Shown here piece after piece: positions 25,231-32,173 of a DNA stretch of 64,000 nucleotides (the stretch's first letter is position 1; every line of letters starts with the position of its first letter). Origin of the DNA: Wansuia hejianensis (GTDB taxonomy: Bacteria > Bacillota > Clostridia > Lachnospirales > Lachnospiraceae); assembly GCF_014337215.1 (NCBI RefSeq), contig NZ_CP060635.1:1005501-1069500 (forward strand), written 5' to 3'. The notes under the pieces are model-generated. The model did no database searches. It was given only the letters and a program-made list of their open reading frames with translations, and was not told the DNA's origin. Position numbers and translations under genes: made by a program.

Positions 25231-25944
25231 TCAAGTATAGGCAACACCTTCCGGCCGGCCGCTACTCGGCGGGGTCCCCATGTCCCCGTCCTGCGTGGCG
25301 TCCGTCTCTGGAGGTGCTGGCTTTTGTAATTCCTGCCCAAAAATAATATGCGTATCGTAGAGAGAGTAATATTTCTTATGACACTTGAAAAATTCACTTC
25401 CCACTTTTTCTTTCATCGGATACCAAACCTTAACACAGCAGAAGAGTTGCCCAAGTGTCAGAATGCCTAGAATTTTCCCAGCCTTTCCAAAATTGTTCAC
25501 TTTCCGATGAATGTATTCATATTCAATGAGACTCCTAATCTGCCTGTCCAGCATCCGGTCAAACTGAGCTACAAGAAAAATATCATAGCCTAAATGTCTA
25601 TGCTGCGTAAAAAAGGAGAGCCAGTCATTACGGCCTTTCTGGCCCCAGTCACGAGCATTAAAAAGAAGCTGTGCTTCATCAATAAAAAGCCGAAGCCGAC
25701 CTTCTTTTTTACGAACAGTTAAATTAAGCTCCGAAAAATAGGAATCCGAATAGGCACGAAGAAAAGAAGGCGTAAGCTCTTCATTGTCCCTATAACAGAA
25801 TTTTCCATTGTTACGATGAATTTTATTAAGATCAATTTGAAAGTTGCATATACAGGCATATCCAGCGCCCAAAGAGTTATAGATCATACGTGCGATATGC
25901 AAAGACTTTCCGCTTCCCGGAGTGCCACTGTACAGATAGATCAT
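25231..25944 (-). CDS. Zot-domain ATPase (pI-like assembly/export protein)
   Basis: 237 aa. Walker A is GTPGSGKS (7-14), Walker B is LRLFIDEAQ (84-92). The region after it (FFTQHRHLGYDIFLVAQ) matches the Zot/gp I family, the signature protein of filamentous phages, which drives virion extrusion. The start at 25944 is set by AAGGGGG; the frame up to 26100 overlaps the pVI-like gene. A moderately hydrophobic stretch near residue 155 (ILGILTLGQLFCC) could be the membrane segment. The tail is Pro/Gly-rich. Confidence 0.88.
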   Translation of the reverse strand: MIYLYSGTPGSGKSLHIARMIYNSLGAGYACICNFQIDLNKIHRNNGKFCYRDNEELTPSFLRAYSDSYFSELNLTVRKKEGRLRLFIDEAQLLFNARDWGQKGRNDWLSFFTQHRHLGYDIFLVAQFDRMLDRQIRSLIEYEYIHRKVNNFGKAGKILGILTLGQLFCCVKVWYPMKEKVGSEFFKCHKKYYSLYDTHIIFGQELQKPAPPETDATQDGDMGTPPSSGRPEGVAYT

Positions 25945-25957
25945 AGTTATTCCCCCT

Positions 25958-26179
25958 TTACTCAATCGCTCGAATCCAACGTAAGATAATCTGCCAAAGA
26001 TAGAAGATACCAATGGCTCCCAACCAGGCAAGACCAATCGTGATAAATTCAGAGATCGGTACAAAAAAGTTAAGCCAGCCGATGTATTTATTTTCCGCAA
26101 TGGCCGGGATAAACTGCCGGAATGGACTACCCGGAAGAACCGACAAAATCAAATTTAAAAATTTCCCAACAATTTCCAT
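25958..26179 (-). CDS. Small membrane protein, pVI-like minor coat candidate
   Basis: 73 aa with two hydrophobic stretches (IVGKFLNLILSVLP and ISEFITIGLAWLGAIGIFYLWQIIL) and a basic C-terminus (RWIRAIE). AGGGGTGA lies before the ATG. Position between the pIII-like and Zot genes is where inoviruses encode pVI, which caps the virion with pIII. Function is by position and topology only. Confidence 0.7.
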   Translation of the reverse strand: MEIVGKFLNLILSVLPGSPFRQFIPAIAENKYIGWLNFFVPISEFITIGLAWLGAIGIFYLWQIILRWIRAIE

Positions 26180-26183
26180 GCAA

Positions 26184-27752
26184 TCACCCCTTAATAATCT
26201 GACGTGTAATCAGTATCAAACCAACTGAGAAACCAACGATCTGTAAAACTCTGAAAATCTCAATAAATTCCGAATAATCATCAAAATCAACTGTAAACGT
26301 ATGATCGTAATTTACAGCGTTACCAAAATGGAATTTTACGGGGATATCGATCACAGGAGCCACCCGATTCGACTGCATAGCTTTGAGCATATCAATCAAG
26401 TCAAATGGGATGCAAAATGGAAAAAGCCCTGTCCAGTCAGCCGTATACTTTTCAGCTTCCTCCTTACTGGCTTCTCCGCCCGCTTCGCCTTCGCCCTCGG
26501 CTTCTCCGGCACCAGCCTGAGCCTGTTCAAGCGCATCTGCAATTACTTTGTCAGCCGTTCCAGCAATTGTCTGACCAGCTTCCCCAGCAATCGCACCTTC
26601 CCCATATCCAACATTTTCTTTCGCACCTTCTAAAGTTCCAGTTAATTCACCCAATAACTGACGTATTTTTGTAAGTTCAAAAGGATACAAGTAACGATCT
26701 TCGTCAGTAATATCCAAACCGATTGGAATATCATAGGCACCACCACTTATTAATCGTTCCCACAAATTCGTTCCCGGAATAAAATTATCGCCTGATAATG
26801 CATCAGGATTTATAAGGCGTGGTAAATCGTCATAACCATCGGGGATATCAGGTACAAGCACACTAGAGCCTGTCCATGCACTCGCATATTGACCAGCAAT
26901 CATACTATTTGCACAAAAAGAATCCATATTAAAATTGTGTACATATGTATTCCCAGAATCAGTAACATAATAATTCCCATACTTTAAAACATAAGTATTG
27001 TAATCAGATGTAATGACAGATTCATATGTTTTTTTATTTATGCGTTTAACACTAATTTTTCCGCCATAAAATGTACCACTAAGCATATTTACGGTAGTAC
27101 CAGCAGGATAATAAACACCAGTAATGCTATTATTACCATAATACGGCACTCCTTTAGAAGACTGTACAAAAGAATAAGAACCATCAGAGCTTAAAGACAA
27201 ATAATAATAAGGACACTCTGAAAACGGAAGAAAATAAGAATTATTCTTAGTAGCTTGAAAGAAAGACGATACTGTATCATTAAGTAAAGCATCATTCGGC
27301 AAAATACCGCCACCTTGATAAATCATATTTATTGCCCGTTTCAGTGCACTTGTTACATTCGCAACAGGTGCAGATTTAAGATCAATCTTTCCCGTAGCAT
27401 CAATCTGAGCTTGTATCGCGTCCATATCTTCTGTAAGCGTTCCACCATCTTCTTTGGAGGGAGCTTCAACAGGTTTCAAAACGCCACCTTCTTCTGTATA
27501 CTCCCTGATATATTGTTCCTGGCTTAACCAGTATAATTGCTGTTCCGCAATAGCATCATCAAAAGCTCCAAGATCATTTACAAGATAATCGGTAGTCATA
27601 ACAACGCCGCTGGCTATCAGGATCGACCATATAATTTCTATCGCTGAGACTGTCGCAGTAACAACAAAAGCTTTTGTTTTAACAGCAGTACCAAAAACAG
27701 CAGTAACACCAATAAAACATGCTAAAAACATTGCAATTATGCGTTTTTTCAT
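26184..27752 (-). CDS. Large exported protein, pIII-like adsorption candidate
   Basis: 522 aa. An N-terminal Sec signal (KKRIIAMFLACFIGVTAVFGTAVKTKA), a long Tyr/Ser/Asn-rich extracytoplasmic part, a Gly/Ala/Glu-rich linker (near residue 430) and one C-terminal membrane helix (last about 22 residues) reproduce the architecture of filamentous-phage pIII. The ATG at 27752 lies 7 bases after AGGAGG; the ATG two codons upstream is too close to it, and the frame to 27902 overlaps the coat gene. No sequence similarity could be recognised. It presumably determines host range. A partial terminator separates it from the coat gene. Confidence 0.75.
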   Translation of the reverse strand: MKKRIIAMFLACFIGVTAVFGTAVKTKAFVVTATVSAIEIIWSILIASGVVMTTDYLVNDLGAFDDAIAEQQLYWLSQEQYIREYTEEGGVLKPVEAPSKEDGGTLTEDMDAIQAQIDATGKIDLKSAPVANVTSALKRAINMIYQGGGILPNDALLNDTVSSFFQATKNNSYFLPFSECPYYYLSLSSDGSYSFVQSSKGVPYYGNNSITGVYYPAGTTVNMLSGTFYGGKISVKRINKKTYESVITSDYNTYVLKYGNYYVTDSGNTYVHNFNMDSFCANSMIAGQYASAWTGSSVLVPDIPDGYDDLPRLINPDALSGDNFIPGTNLWERLISGGAYDIPIGLDITDEDRYLYPFELTKIRQLLGELTGTLEGAKENVGYGEGAIAGEAGQTIAGTADKVIADALEQAQAGAGEAEGEGEAGGEASKEEAEKYTADWTGLFPFCIPFDLIDMLKAMQSNRVAPVIDIPVKFHFGNAVNYDHTFTVDFDDYSEFIEIFRVLQIVGFSVGLILITRQIIKG

Positions 27753-27767
27753 TGCCATACCTCCTAA

Positions 27768-27797
27768 AAAAATAAAGGGGGGATTTCTCCCCCCCTT
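27768..27797 (-). terminator. Terminator after the major-coat candidate
   Basis: On the minus strand a G/C stem (27790-27797 with 27775-27782) is followed by T runs (complement of 27765-27774). It lies between the coat and pIII-like genes, the position where f1/M13 also terminates to keep coat expression high. Confidence 0.8.
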
Positions 27798-27810
27798 AAG
27801 CGAGAAACGC

Positions 27811-27975
27811 TTAGGCTTTGCCAGTAATCTTCTTAAAGATCTTGATACCGATAACCACGACCATAACGCCGCCGACAATCGGAAGGGCAATAGGCAGTAC
27901 ACTGGAGATAATTCCAGTCAGTTCACTTCCTACAGATGTAAAGGAAGTTGTGAGAGCCGTTGAGATTGCTTCCAT
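27811..27975 (-). CDS. Major coat protein candidate (pVIII-like)
   Basis: 54 aa: MEAISTALTTSFTSVGSEL, a 24-residue hydrophobic core (GIISSVLPIALPIVGGVMVVVIGI) and a basic end (KIFKKITGKA). A short amphipathic N-terminus, one membrane helix and a lysine-rich C-terminus that contacts DNA are the hallmarks of inovirus major coat proteins. There is no obvious cleavable signal. AAAGGAG precedes the ATG at 27975. The terminator directly downstream supports its identity. Confidence 0.8.
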   Translation of the reverse strand: MEAISTALTTSFTSVGSELTGIISSVLPIALPIVGGVMVVVIGIKIFKKITGKA

Positions 27976-27997
27976 ACCTTTTTCTCCTTTCGTTTAT

Positions 27998-28138
27998 TTA
28001 AGCTACCTGTTTAAAGATTTTTATTATTCCATTGACCGCAAGACCAACCACAAAGGGAAAACAACCCAGCAAAAAGCCAATGGGAATAAACGATAATATG
28101 TAAGACATTAAATCAGATAAAGAATATAGTTCCTGCAC
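27998..28138 (-). CDS. 46-residue membrane protein, second small coat-like protein
   Basis: GTG start at 28138 with AGGGGGTG at 28143-28151. The protein (MQELYSLSDLMSYILSFIP and on) has one long hydrophobic segment (SYILSFIPIGFLLGCFPFVVGLAV) and ends KIFKQVA, much like the end of the neighbouring coat candidate. It may be a minor coat protein (pVII/pIX-like) or an accessory structural protein. Confidence 0.65.
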   Translation of the reverse strand: MQELYSLSDLMSYILSFIPIGFLLGCFPFVVGLAVNGIIKIFKQVA

Positions 28139-28142
28139 CTTG

Positions 28143-28454
28143 TCACCCCCTAAAAAACCTAGATAGGATAGAAGAGAGGATGCAACCGATCAAAACCGCC
28201 AGAAGAACAGAAGAGCAGATGCCCAACGTCTGAATATTGCTCACCATGTTATCCATGTGAATCACGGCAGTTTCAATTACAACATCATGTTTATGAATCT
28301 CTTCTAGAAGTTCCTGAAGATCAGGTGTATCTGTTACATCTGATGTATCCTTAGTGTCAGTAGTGGCACCAGTAGTTTTTAAAGCGTCCCCATCGTCCGA
28401 AGCAGAAGAGGAAGAAAGAACAGATTGATCCTTAACAATATTTTCATCATCCAA
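28143..28454 (-). CDS. Prophage protein with acidic N-terminus and C-terminal membrane anchor
   Basis: About 103 aa. A Ser/Asp/Thr-rich acidic half (SSSSASDDGDALKTTGATT), a short helical region and one C-terminal membrane helix (GICSSVLLAVLIGCILSSIL) ending RFFRG. No ATG fits; GGGGG at 28462-28466 favours the TTG at 28454 over the TTG at 28460. Not recognised. Position before the coat genes suggests a virion or assembly protein. Confidence 0.6.
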   Translation of the reverse strand: MDDENIVKDQSVLSSSSASDDGDALKTTGATTDTKDTSDVTDTPDLQELLEEIHKHDVVIETAVIHMDNMVSNIQTLGICSSVLLAVLIGCILSSILSRFFRG

Positions 28455-28476
28455 AACCAAACCCCCTTGTAATCAA

Positions 28477-28587
28477 GCAGGAATCGCCCAGAGTGCTGAT
28501 TCCTGCAATGAACCAGTATCTTTATTAGTGGAAGCTGTCAAGGGTGCTACGCACAAATTTGTGCCAAATTTGCAAGCCCCTGACAGC
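28477..28587. repeat. Two intergenic inverted repeats in the prophage
   Basis: GCAGGAATC (28477-28485) pairs with GATTCCTGC (28498-28506). GCTGTCA (28534-28540) pairs with TGACAGC (28581-28587) and encloses AGGG/CCCC and the palindrome GCACAAATTTGTGC (28551-28564). They lie between the ssDNA-binding candidate and the next gene; a processing signal, attenuator or DNA-structure signal is possible. Confidence 0.6.
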
Positions 28588-28596
28588 GGGAGAAGA

Positions 28597-28842
28597 CTAC
28601 TTTTTAATAGGCTGTACATCCATTAGACGCAATGACCTGTACTGAGAATTATAATCCAATGACACCTTGCATTCTGTCATTGGCGGTACGATTTCCAGAT
28701 TGTTAAAAACCTGCTCAGTCGTGTATAAAGTGACTGTATCTGTCCCCTGCATAAACAGGACAGTATAATTGATTTTATTCGGGTCTTTAATTCCCGGCTT
28801 CGATTCTCTGTTTAAATAGTTTGCATTCATGGTTAACTTCAT
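28597..28842 (-). CDS. ssDNA-binding protein candidate (gpV-like)
   Basis: 81 aa, MKLTMNANYLNRESKPGIK and on, predominantly beta-type, with basic N-terminus and aromatic residues (YTVLFMQG, YNSQYRSLRLM), length close to inovirus gene V proteins (about 87 aa) that coat new single strands. It is first in the leftward structural block, where gene V-like genes sit. The ATG at 28842 follows AAGGAAA. OB-fold identity is inferred from size, position and composition. Confidence 0.55.
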   Translation of the reverse strand: MKLTMNANYLNRESKPGIKDPNKINYTVLFMQGTDTVTLYTTEQVFNNLEIVPPMTECKVSLDYNSQYRSLRLMDVQPIKK

Positions 28843-28881
28843 AATTTTTCCTTCTTTCTTTTTGATTTTTGATATAATAAA

Positions 28882-28920
28882 AGAGACATAGATATAACAT
28901 ATAGTCACATCTATGTCTCT
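28882..28920 (-). terminator. Terminator-like hairpin in the leader of the structural block
   Basis: 12-bp perfect stem AGAGACATAGAT (28882-28893) with ATCTATGTCTCT (28909-28920), followed on the minus strand by TTTTATTATAT. In the circular phage it would stand between the hairpin region and the structural genes. Confidence 0.65.
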
Positions 28921-28932
28921 AAATATTAATAC

Positions 28933-28966
28933 AACTATTCGGAAAACACAGGTTTTTCGAATAGTT
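28933..28966. other. attR, a complete dif-like site
   Basis: Arms AACTATTCGGAAAAC (28933-28947) and GTTTTTCGAATAGTT (28952-28966) are inverted copies with 14 of 15 positions matching, around ACAG. The left 19 bases repeat attL. This 34-bp near-symmetric site looks like a tyrosine recombinase target; integration would leave an intact dif site at this end. Confidence 0.75.
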
Positions 28967-29195
28967 GAGCCGATGATTAATAATCATAACACAATCACGC
29001 CTCAATCGTCAATTGTAACTTTCAGATCGCCGCTTTTATAACAACTCCATCCAGTTTCTTTAAACTACTCTAAGACAAATAGCCAATTGTTTCTTACCGC
29101 AAGGCAATTGGAAGACTTTTCTGAAGGGCCCTTCTCTAAGGGTCCTGTAGGTTGTTTTGGACTGTTTAAATACACAAAGGCATAATAAAACTTAC
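28967..29195. other. Intergenic region between attR and the LysM gene
   Basis: No gene is seen. Two weak inverted repeats occur downstream of the LysM stop: CCAATTG/CAATTGG (near 29080-29111) and AAGGGCCC/GGACCCTT (near 29125-29146, minus-strand order), neither with a clear T run. Confidence 0.5.
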
Positions 29196-29549
29196 CTATG
29201 CTTTATAATCTGATGAATAATAGGGAATACAGAGCCTGGTTCCCGATTTCAAAAAATCACTGTGCAGATGATTCATTTCTTTTACTTCTTCAATATATTC
29301 ATAAATATTTTCATAGTCAACAGTTATATATTCTTCGGCAATAGACCAAAGACTGTCACCTGATTCCACGCAGACGCTTGTGTAATATTTGTAACGGCTG
29401 GACGTATCGTTGCTGTCCGCATTGGCTGGCTGGGCTGTAATCCGGAATATGATCAGTCCGACTACAGCCGCGAGAACTAAAATCACTGCAAAATTCTTGA
29501 GTCCATTGTTTCTGGATTTGCTGTTGCCTTTTCTCTTTCGGTTGTTCAT
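29196..29549 (-). CDS. LysM-domain membrane protein, YneA-like SOS division suppressor candidate
   Basis: 117 aa: a basic cytoplasmic N-terminus, one membrane helix (NFAVILVLAAVVGLIIF), a short linker and a LysM-type domain (VESGDSLWSIAEEYI ... LKSGTRLCIPYY). Divergence from lexA across three LexA boxes matches B. subtilis yneA, whose product delays division during SOS. GGAGGGG precedes the ATG at 29549; the frame up to 29612 covers a LexA box. Function is inferred from context plus domain order. Confidence 0.8.
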   Translation of the reverse strand: MNNRKRKGNSKSRNNGLKNFAVILVLAAVVGLIIFRITAQPANADSNDTSSRYKYYTSVCVESGDSLWSIAEEYITVDYENIYEYIEEVKEMNHLHSDFLKSGTRLCIPYYSSDYKA

Positions 29550-29593
29550 GATGTAATCCCCTCCATTAATCATTTGTAAATATGTGATGGTCA

Positions 29594-29680
29594 GAACCCG
29601 TGTTCCGAACAACTGTTCTATTTGTTACAAGTATATTACATTATGCGCCTTCTGTCAAGAGATTTTTTGAACAGATGTTC
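29594..29680. promoter_or_regulatory. Three LexA boxes between the LysM gene and lexA
   Basis: GAAC-N4-GTTC occurs three times: GAACCCGTGTTC (29594-29605), GAACAACTGTTC (29607-29618) and GAACAGATGTTC (29669-29680). All match the Gram-positive LexA consensus. The first two flank the LysM gene start, the third lies just upstream of the lexA promoter. Confidence 0.9.
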
Positions 29681-29691
29681 GGAAAATATGT

Positions 29692-29720
29692 TTGCATTTT
29701 AAAAGCACTTGTGGTATGAT
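29692..29720 (+). promoter_or_regulatory. lexA promoter
   Basis: TTGCAT (29692-29697), 17-base spacer, TATGAT (29715-29720) with an upstream TGG extended -10. A LexA box ends 11 bases before the -35. Confidence 0.75.
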
Positions 29721-29748
29721 TAACGTATGAAAAAACGGAGGTTGAATA

Positions 29749-30408
29749 ATGGAAAAAGGTCCTATCAGCAAAAAGCAAAAAGAAATACTAGAATATATAA
29801 AGAAGGAAATTCTTGAAAGGGGCTTTCCTCCTGCCGTTCGTGAAATTTGTGAAGCAGTTCAGCTCAAATCCACATCTTCCGTACATGCCCATTTGGAGGC
29901 GCTGGAGAAACATGGCTACATAAAGAAAGATGCCACCAAGCCGAGGGCAATAGAAATTCTCGATGACGACTTCCAGGATACCAGAATCAGCCGCCTGGGA
30001 GCTGCAGCCGGTGAGGTGGATTCTTCAGAATTTGCCAGCGTTCCTGTAATCGGCAATGTAGCTGCCGGTCAGCCCCTTCTTGCCGTTGAGCAGATTGAAT
30101 CCTATTTTCCCATCCCGGTAGACCGTCTGCCAAACACTGAGACTTTTATGCTGAAGGTAAAAGGCGAAAGTATGATTAACGCCGGCATCTTAAATGGTGA
30201 CTATGTGCTTGTTGAAAAACAGAGCACAGCCAGAGACGGTGAAATGGTAGTCGCCCTGGTTGAGGATTCCGCAACTGTGAAAACATTTTACAGGGAGAAC
30301 GGATATTTCCGTCTCCAGCCGGAAAATGACACTATGGAGCCTATTATAGTAAGAGGTGCGCTTCAGATCCTAGGCAAGGTGATCGGCGTTTTCCGTTTTA
30401 TGCAATAA
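29749..30408 (+). CDS. lexA: SOS repressor LexA
   Basis: 219 aa. N-terminal winged helix (SKKQKEILEYIKKEILERGFPPAVREICEA is shortened here: HTH at about residues 28-48) and C-terminal self-cleaving domain. The Ala-Gly cleavage site is in GNVAAGQPL; the catalytic Ser is in KGESMI and Lys in ATVKTFY. It represses its own gene and the divergent LysM gene through the three boxes upstream. GGAGGTTG precedes the ATG. Confidence 0.97.
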   Translation: MEKGPISKKQKEILEYIKKEILERGFPPAVREICEAVQLKSTSSVHAHLEALEKHGYIKKDATKPRAIEILDDDFQDTRISRLGAAAGEVDSSEFASVPVIGNVAAGQPLLAVEQIESYFPIPVDRLPNTETFMLKVKGESMINAGILNGDYVLVEKQSTARDGEMVVALVEDSATVKTFYRENGYFRLQPENDTMEPIIVRGALQILGKVIGVFRFMQ

Positions 30409-30431
30409 GCACAATCCTATACAAAAATAAA

Positions 30432-30487
30432 AGATGGAAACCATCCTGCGTTTTATCCCGCATTGGTTTCCATCTGATATCTTTTTT
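30432..30487. terminator. Bidirectional terminator between lexA and rsfS
   Basis: AGATGGAAACCA (30432-30443) pairs with TGGTTTCCATCT (30464-30475); TCTTTTTT follows on the plus strand and an A-rich stretch precedes it, giving T's on the minus strand. Confidence 0.85.
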
Positions 30488-30505
30488 ACCCGCACTTCAA
30501 TTATT

Positions 30506-30883
30506 TTATTCTGCTTTATGTCCCACTGGCTCCAGAAAAGCCTCTTTTTCAATTACTGTTCCATCGCGCCAGATTCTTTCCAGATCATAGAACAAACGGT
30601 TTTCTTCATCAAATAGGTGCAGCACAATATCCCCATAATCCATCAGAATCCAGTTTGCGTTCTGGTAGCCTTCGATATGTTTTGGGCTGTATCCTGATTT
30701 CCCCAGGAATTCCTCCGCATTATCTGCCATTGCCTGTACCTGGTTTCTGTTTGTTCCGCTGGCAATAATGAAATAGTCCGCTATTGTTGATATTTCTTCA
30801 ATATCCAAGATCCGTATATCATTAGCTTTTTTGTCTTCCAGTCCCTCAATCGCAAGCCTTGCCATTTTCTTAGCCTCTGTCAT
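30506..30883 (-). CDS. rsfS: Ribosomal silencing factor RsfS
   Basis: 125 aa RsfS/Iojap family protein that binds L14 and blocks subunit joining in starvation. Family signatures: DIRILDIEEISTIADYFII, SGTNRNQVQAMAD, and WILMDYGDIVLHLF. Its start lies in the last 14 bases of yqeK, the usual nadD-yqeK-rsfS arrangement. Confidence 0.95.
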   Translation of the reverse strand: MTEAKKMARLAIEGLEDKKANDIRILDIEEISTIADYFIIASGTNRNQVQAMADNAEEFLGKSGYSPKHIEGYQNANWILMDYGDIVLHLFDEENRLFYDLERIWRDGTVIEKEAFLEPVGHKAE

Positions 30884-31481
30884 CTTTTTCCTTCACTCCT
30901 GTTCTTTTACCGCATATGGTTTTATAATAGTCATAGGCATCTAACGTAGTTTTATCCATAGATTTGGGATTTGCGCTCAAATAGCTGACTGTGTCCTCTA
31001 GAATCTCACACATACAGCTGTCCAGGTCATCAAAGGCCAGTCTTCTGACCTGTTCCAGATGCGGTGCCTTATTCCGGTTGGGTTCAATATAATCTGCAAT
31101 ATAAATGATCTTCTCCAGATCAGACATAGCTGGCTTTCCTGTCGTATGCCAGAGAATTGAGCTCAATACCTCCCTGTCCCGGACACCATATTCCTTTTCC
31201 GCCAGGTAAGCTCCCAGTTTAGCGTGAAGAAGAAAAGGATATTCCTTTTCAAATTCAGACACCGGAAGTTTAGCTTTTTCACACAAATCTATTTTTCTCC
31301 GATTTGGGATGCATTTTGCGCAGTCATGAAGCAGGCCTGCTATTCTGGCTCTTTCCATATCAATTCCATGGGCCATGGCCAGGCAAGAGGCTGTATACAT
31401 CACTCCCTGGGTATGCTCAAAGCGGTTCGCGTCCAGCTCCTTTTTAAGCTTGTTCTTGATTTTGTTCCATTGTATTTCCAT
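30870..31481 (-). CDS. yqeK: HD-domain hydrolase YqeK (diadenosine tetraphosphatase)
   Basis: 203 aa HD protein; YqeK hydrolyses Ap4A symmetrically to ADP. The metal-binding HD pair is in AGLLHDCAKCI, preceded by His in FEHTQGV and followed by WHTTGK and IYIADYIEPNR. It sits between nadD and rsfS, overlapping rsfS by 14 bases. Confidence 0.93.
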   Translation of the reverse strand: MEIQWNKIKNKLKKELDANRFEHTQGVMYTASCLAMAHGIDMERARIAGLLHDCAKCIPNRRKIDLCEKAKLPVSEFEKEYPFLLHAKLGAYLAEKEYGVRDREVLSSILWHTTGKPAMSDLEKIIYIADYIEPNRNKAPHLEQVRRLAFDDLDSCMCEILEDTVSYLSANPKSMDKTTLDAYDYYKTICGKRTGVKEKDDRG

Positions 31482-31499
31482 TGGTGTACTCTCCTGCCG

Positions 31500-32162
31500 T
31501 CATTCCTGATACTGCATATCACAGCGTTGTCCGCCATCACTTTTATCCATATATAACTGTTTTTGATTAATATACTCAATGACTGGATCAGGCAAATAAT
31601 ATTTTACTGATTCACCACCTCTGATCATTTTTCTGAGATGTTTTGATGAAATGTCCAGATTCGGTGTATCAAGCTGAAAAAAGTCCCCCTGATATTGTTC
31701 TCTTCGTCTGGCTAATATCTGGTTGAATTGTTCCTCGGGTATCTGGTTCCTTGTGGCTACAACCATATGACAGGCCTCCAGAATTCTCTGAGGTTCCCTC
31801 CATTGATCCAGATCAAACAAGGAATCAGCCCCTATGATGAAATAATAATCCGTATCCGGATTCTGGCTCCGCAAGGTTTCCAGCGTCCGGTAGGTATAGG
31901 TGTAACCATCTTCATTCATCTCAATCATTGAAACATCAAAATGCGGATTTGAGGCAATCGCACGCCGAACCATCTCCACCCGTTCTTCATCACTGGCACG
32001 TCCCTTCCGGTTCTGCTTGTGCGGTGGATTCCCTGCCGGCATGAACCAGACCCTGTCCAGCTGAAACTGCTGATACGCCGCTTCACCCAGGATCAGATGT
32101 CCAATATGAATGGGATCAAAAGTGCCTCCCATTATGCCAATCTTTTTCATTATAGTTGTCAT
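31500..32162 (-). CDS. nadD: Nicotinate-nucleotide adenylyltransferase
   Basis: 220 aa nucleotidyltransferase that makes deamido-NAD from nicotinate mononucleotide and ATP. GGTFDPIHIGHL near the N-terminus binds ATP, and ISSKHLRKMI corresponds to the ISSTxIR motif with Lys replacing Thr. AGGTG lies 8 bases before the ATG at 32162; an ATG at 32150 (MKKIGIMGG) is also possible. Confidence 0.93.
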   Translation of the reverse strand: MTTIMKKIGIMGGTFDPIHIGHLILGEAAYQQFQLDRVWFMPAGNPPHKQNRKGRASDEERVEMVRRAIASNPHFDVSMIEMNEDGYTYTYRTLETLRSQNPDTDYYFIIGADSLFDLDQWREPQRILEACHMVVATRNQIPEEQFNQILARRREQYQGDFFQLDTPNLDISSKHLRKMIRGGESVKYYLPDPVIEYINQKQLYMDKSDGGQRCDMQYQE

Positions 32163-32173
32163 GTATCAAGCAC

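Larger units (their letters stand above)
23219..28951. mobile_element. Filamentous prophage (inovirus type), about 5.7 kb
   Basis: A 5714-bp unit measured from repeat to repeat, bounded by the direct repeat AACTATTCGGAAAACACAG at 23219 and 28933. The leftward genes follow the inovirus order: ssDNA-binding candidate, small membrane proteins, major-coat candidate, pIII-like, pVI-like, Zot/pI ATPase, rolling-circle Rep. Rightward are a ribbon-helix-helix repressor candidate and a coiled-coil protein. Ribosome sites of the AGGGGGTG style recur within it (28143-28151, before Rep, before Zot). No integrase is encoded, which fits use of host Xer recombination. All expected modules are present and uninterrupted, so it could be functional; that is inference. 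Confidence 0.88.

Noticed and set aside
23219..29195. CRISPR array or tRNA-anchored integration
   Set aside because: No regularly spaced repeats and no tRNA-like fold were found; the repeat pair is a dif-type attachment site.
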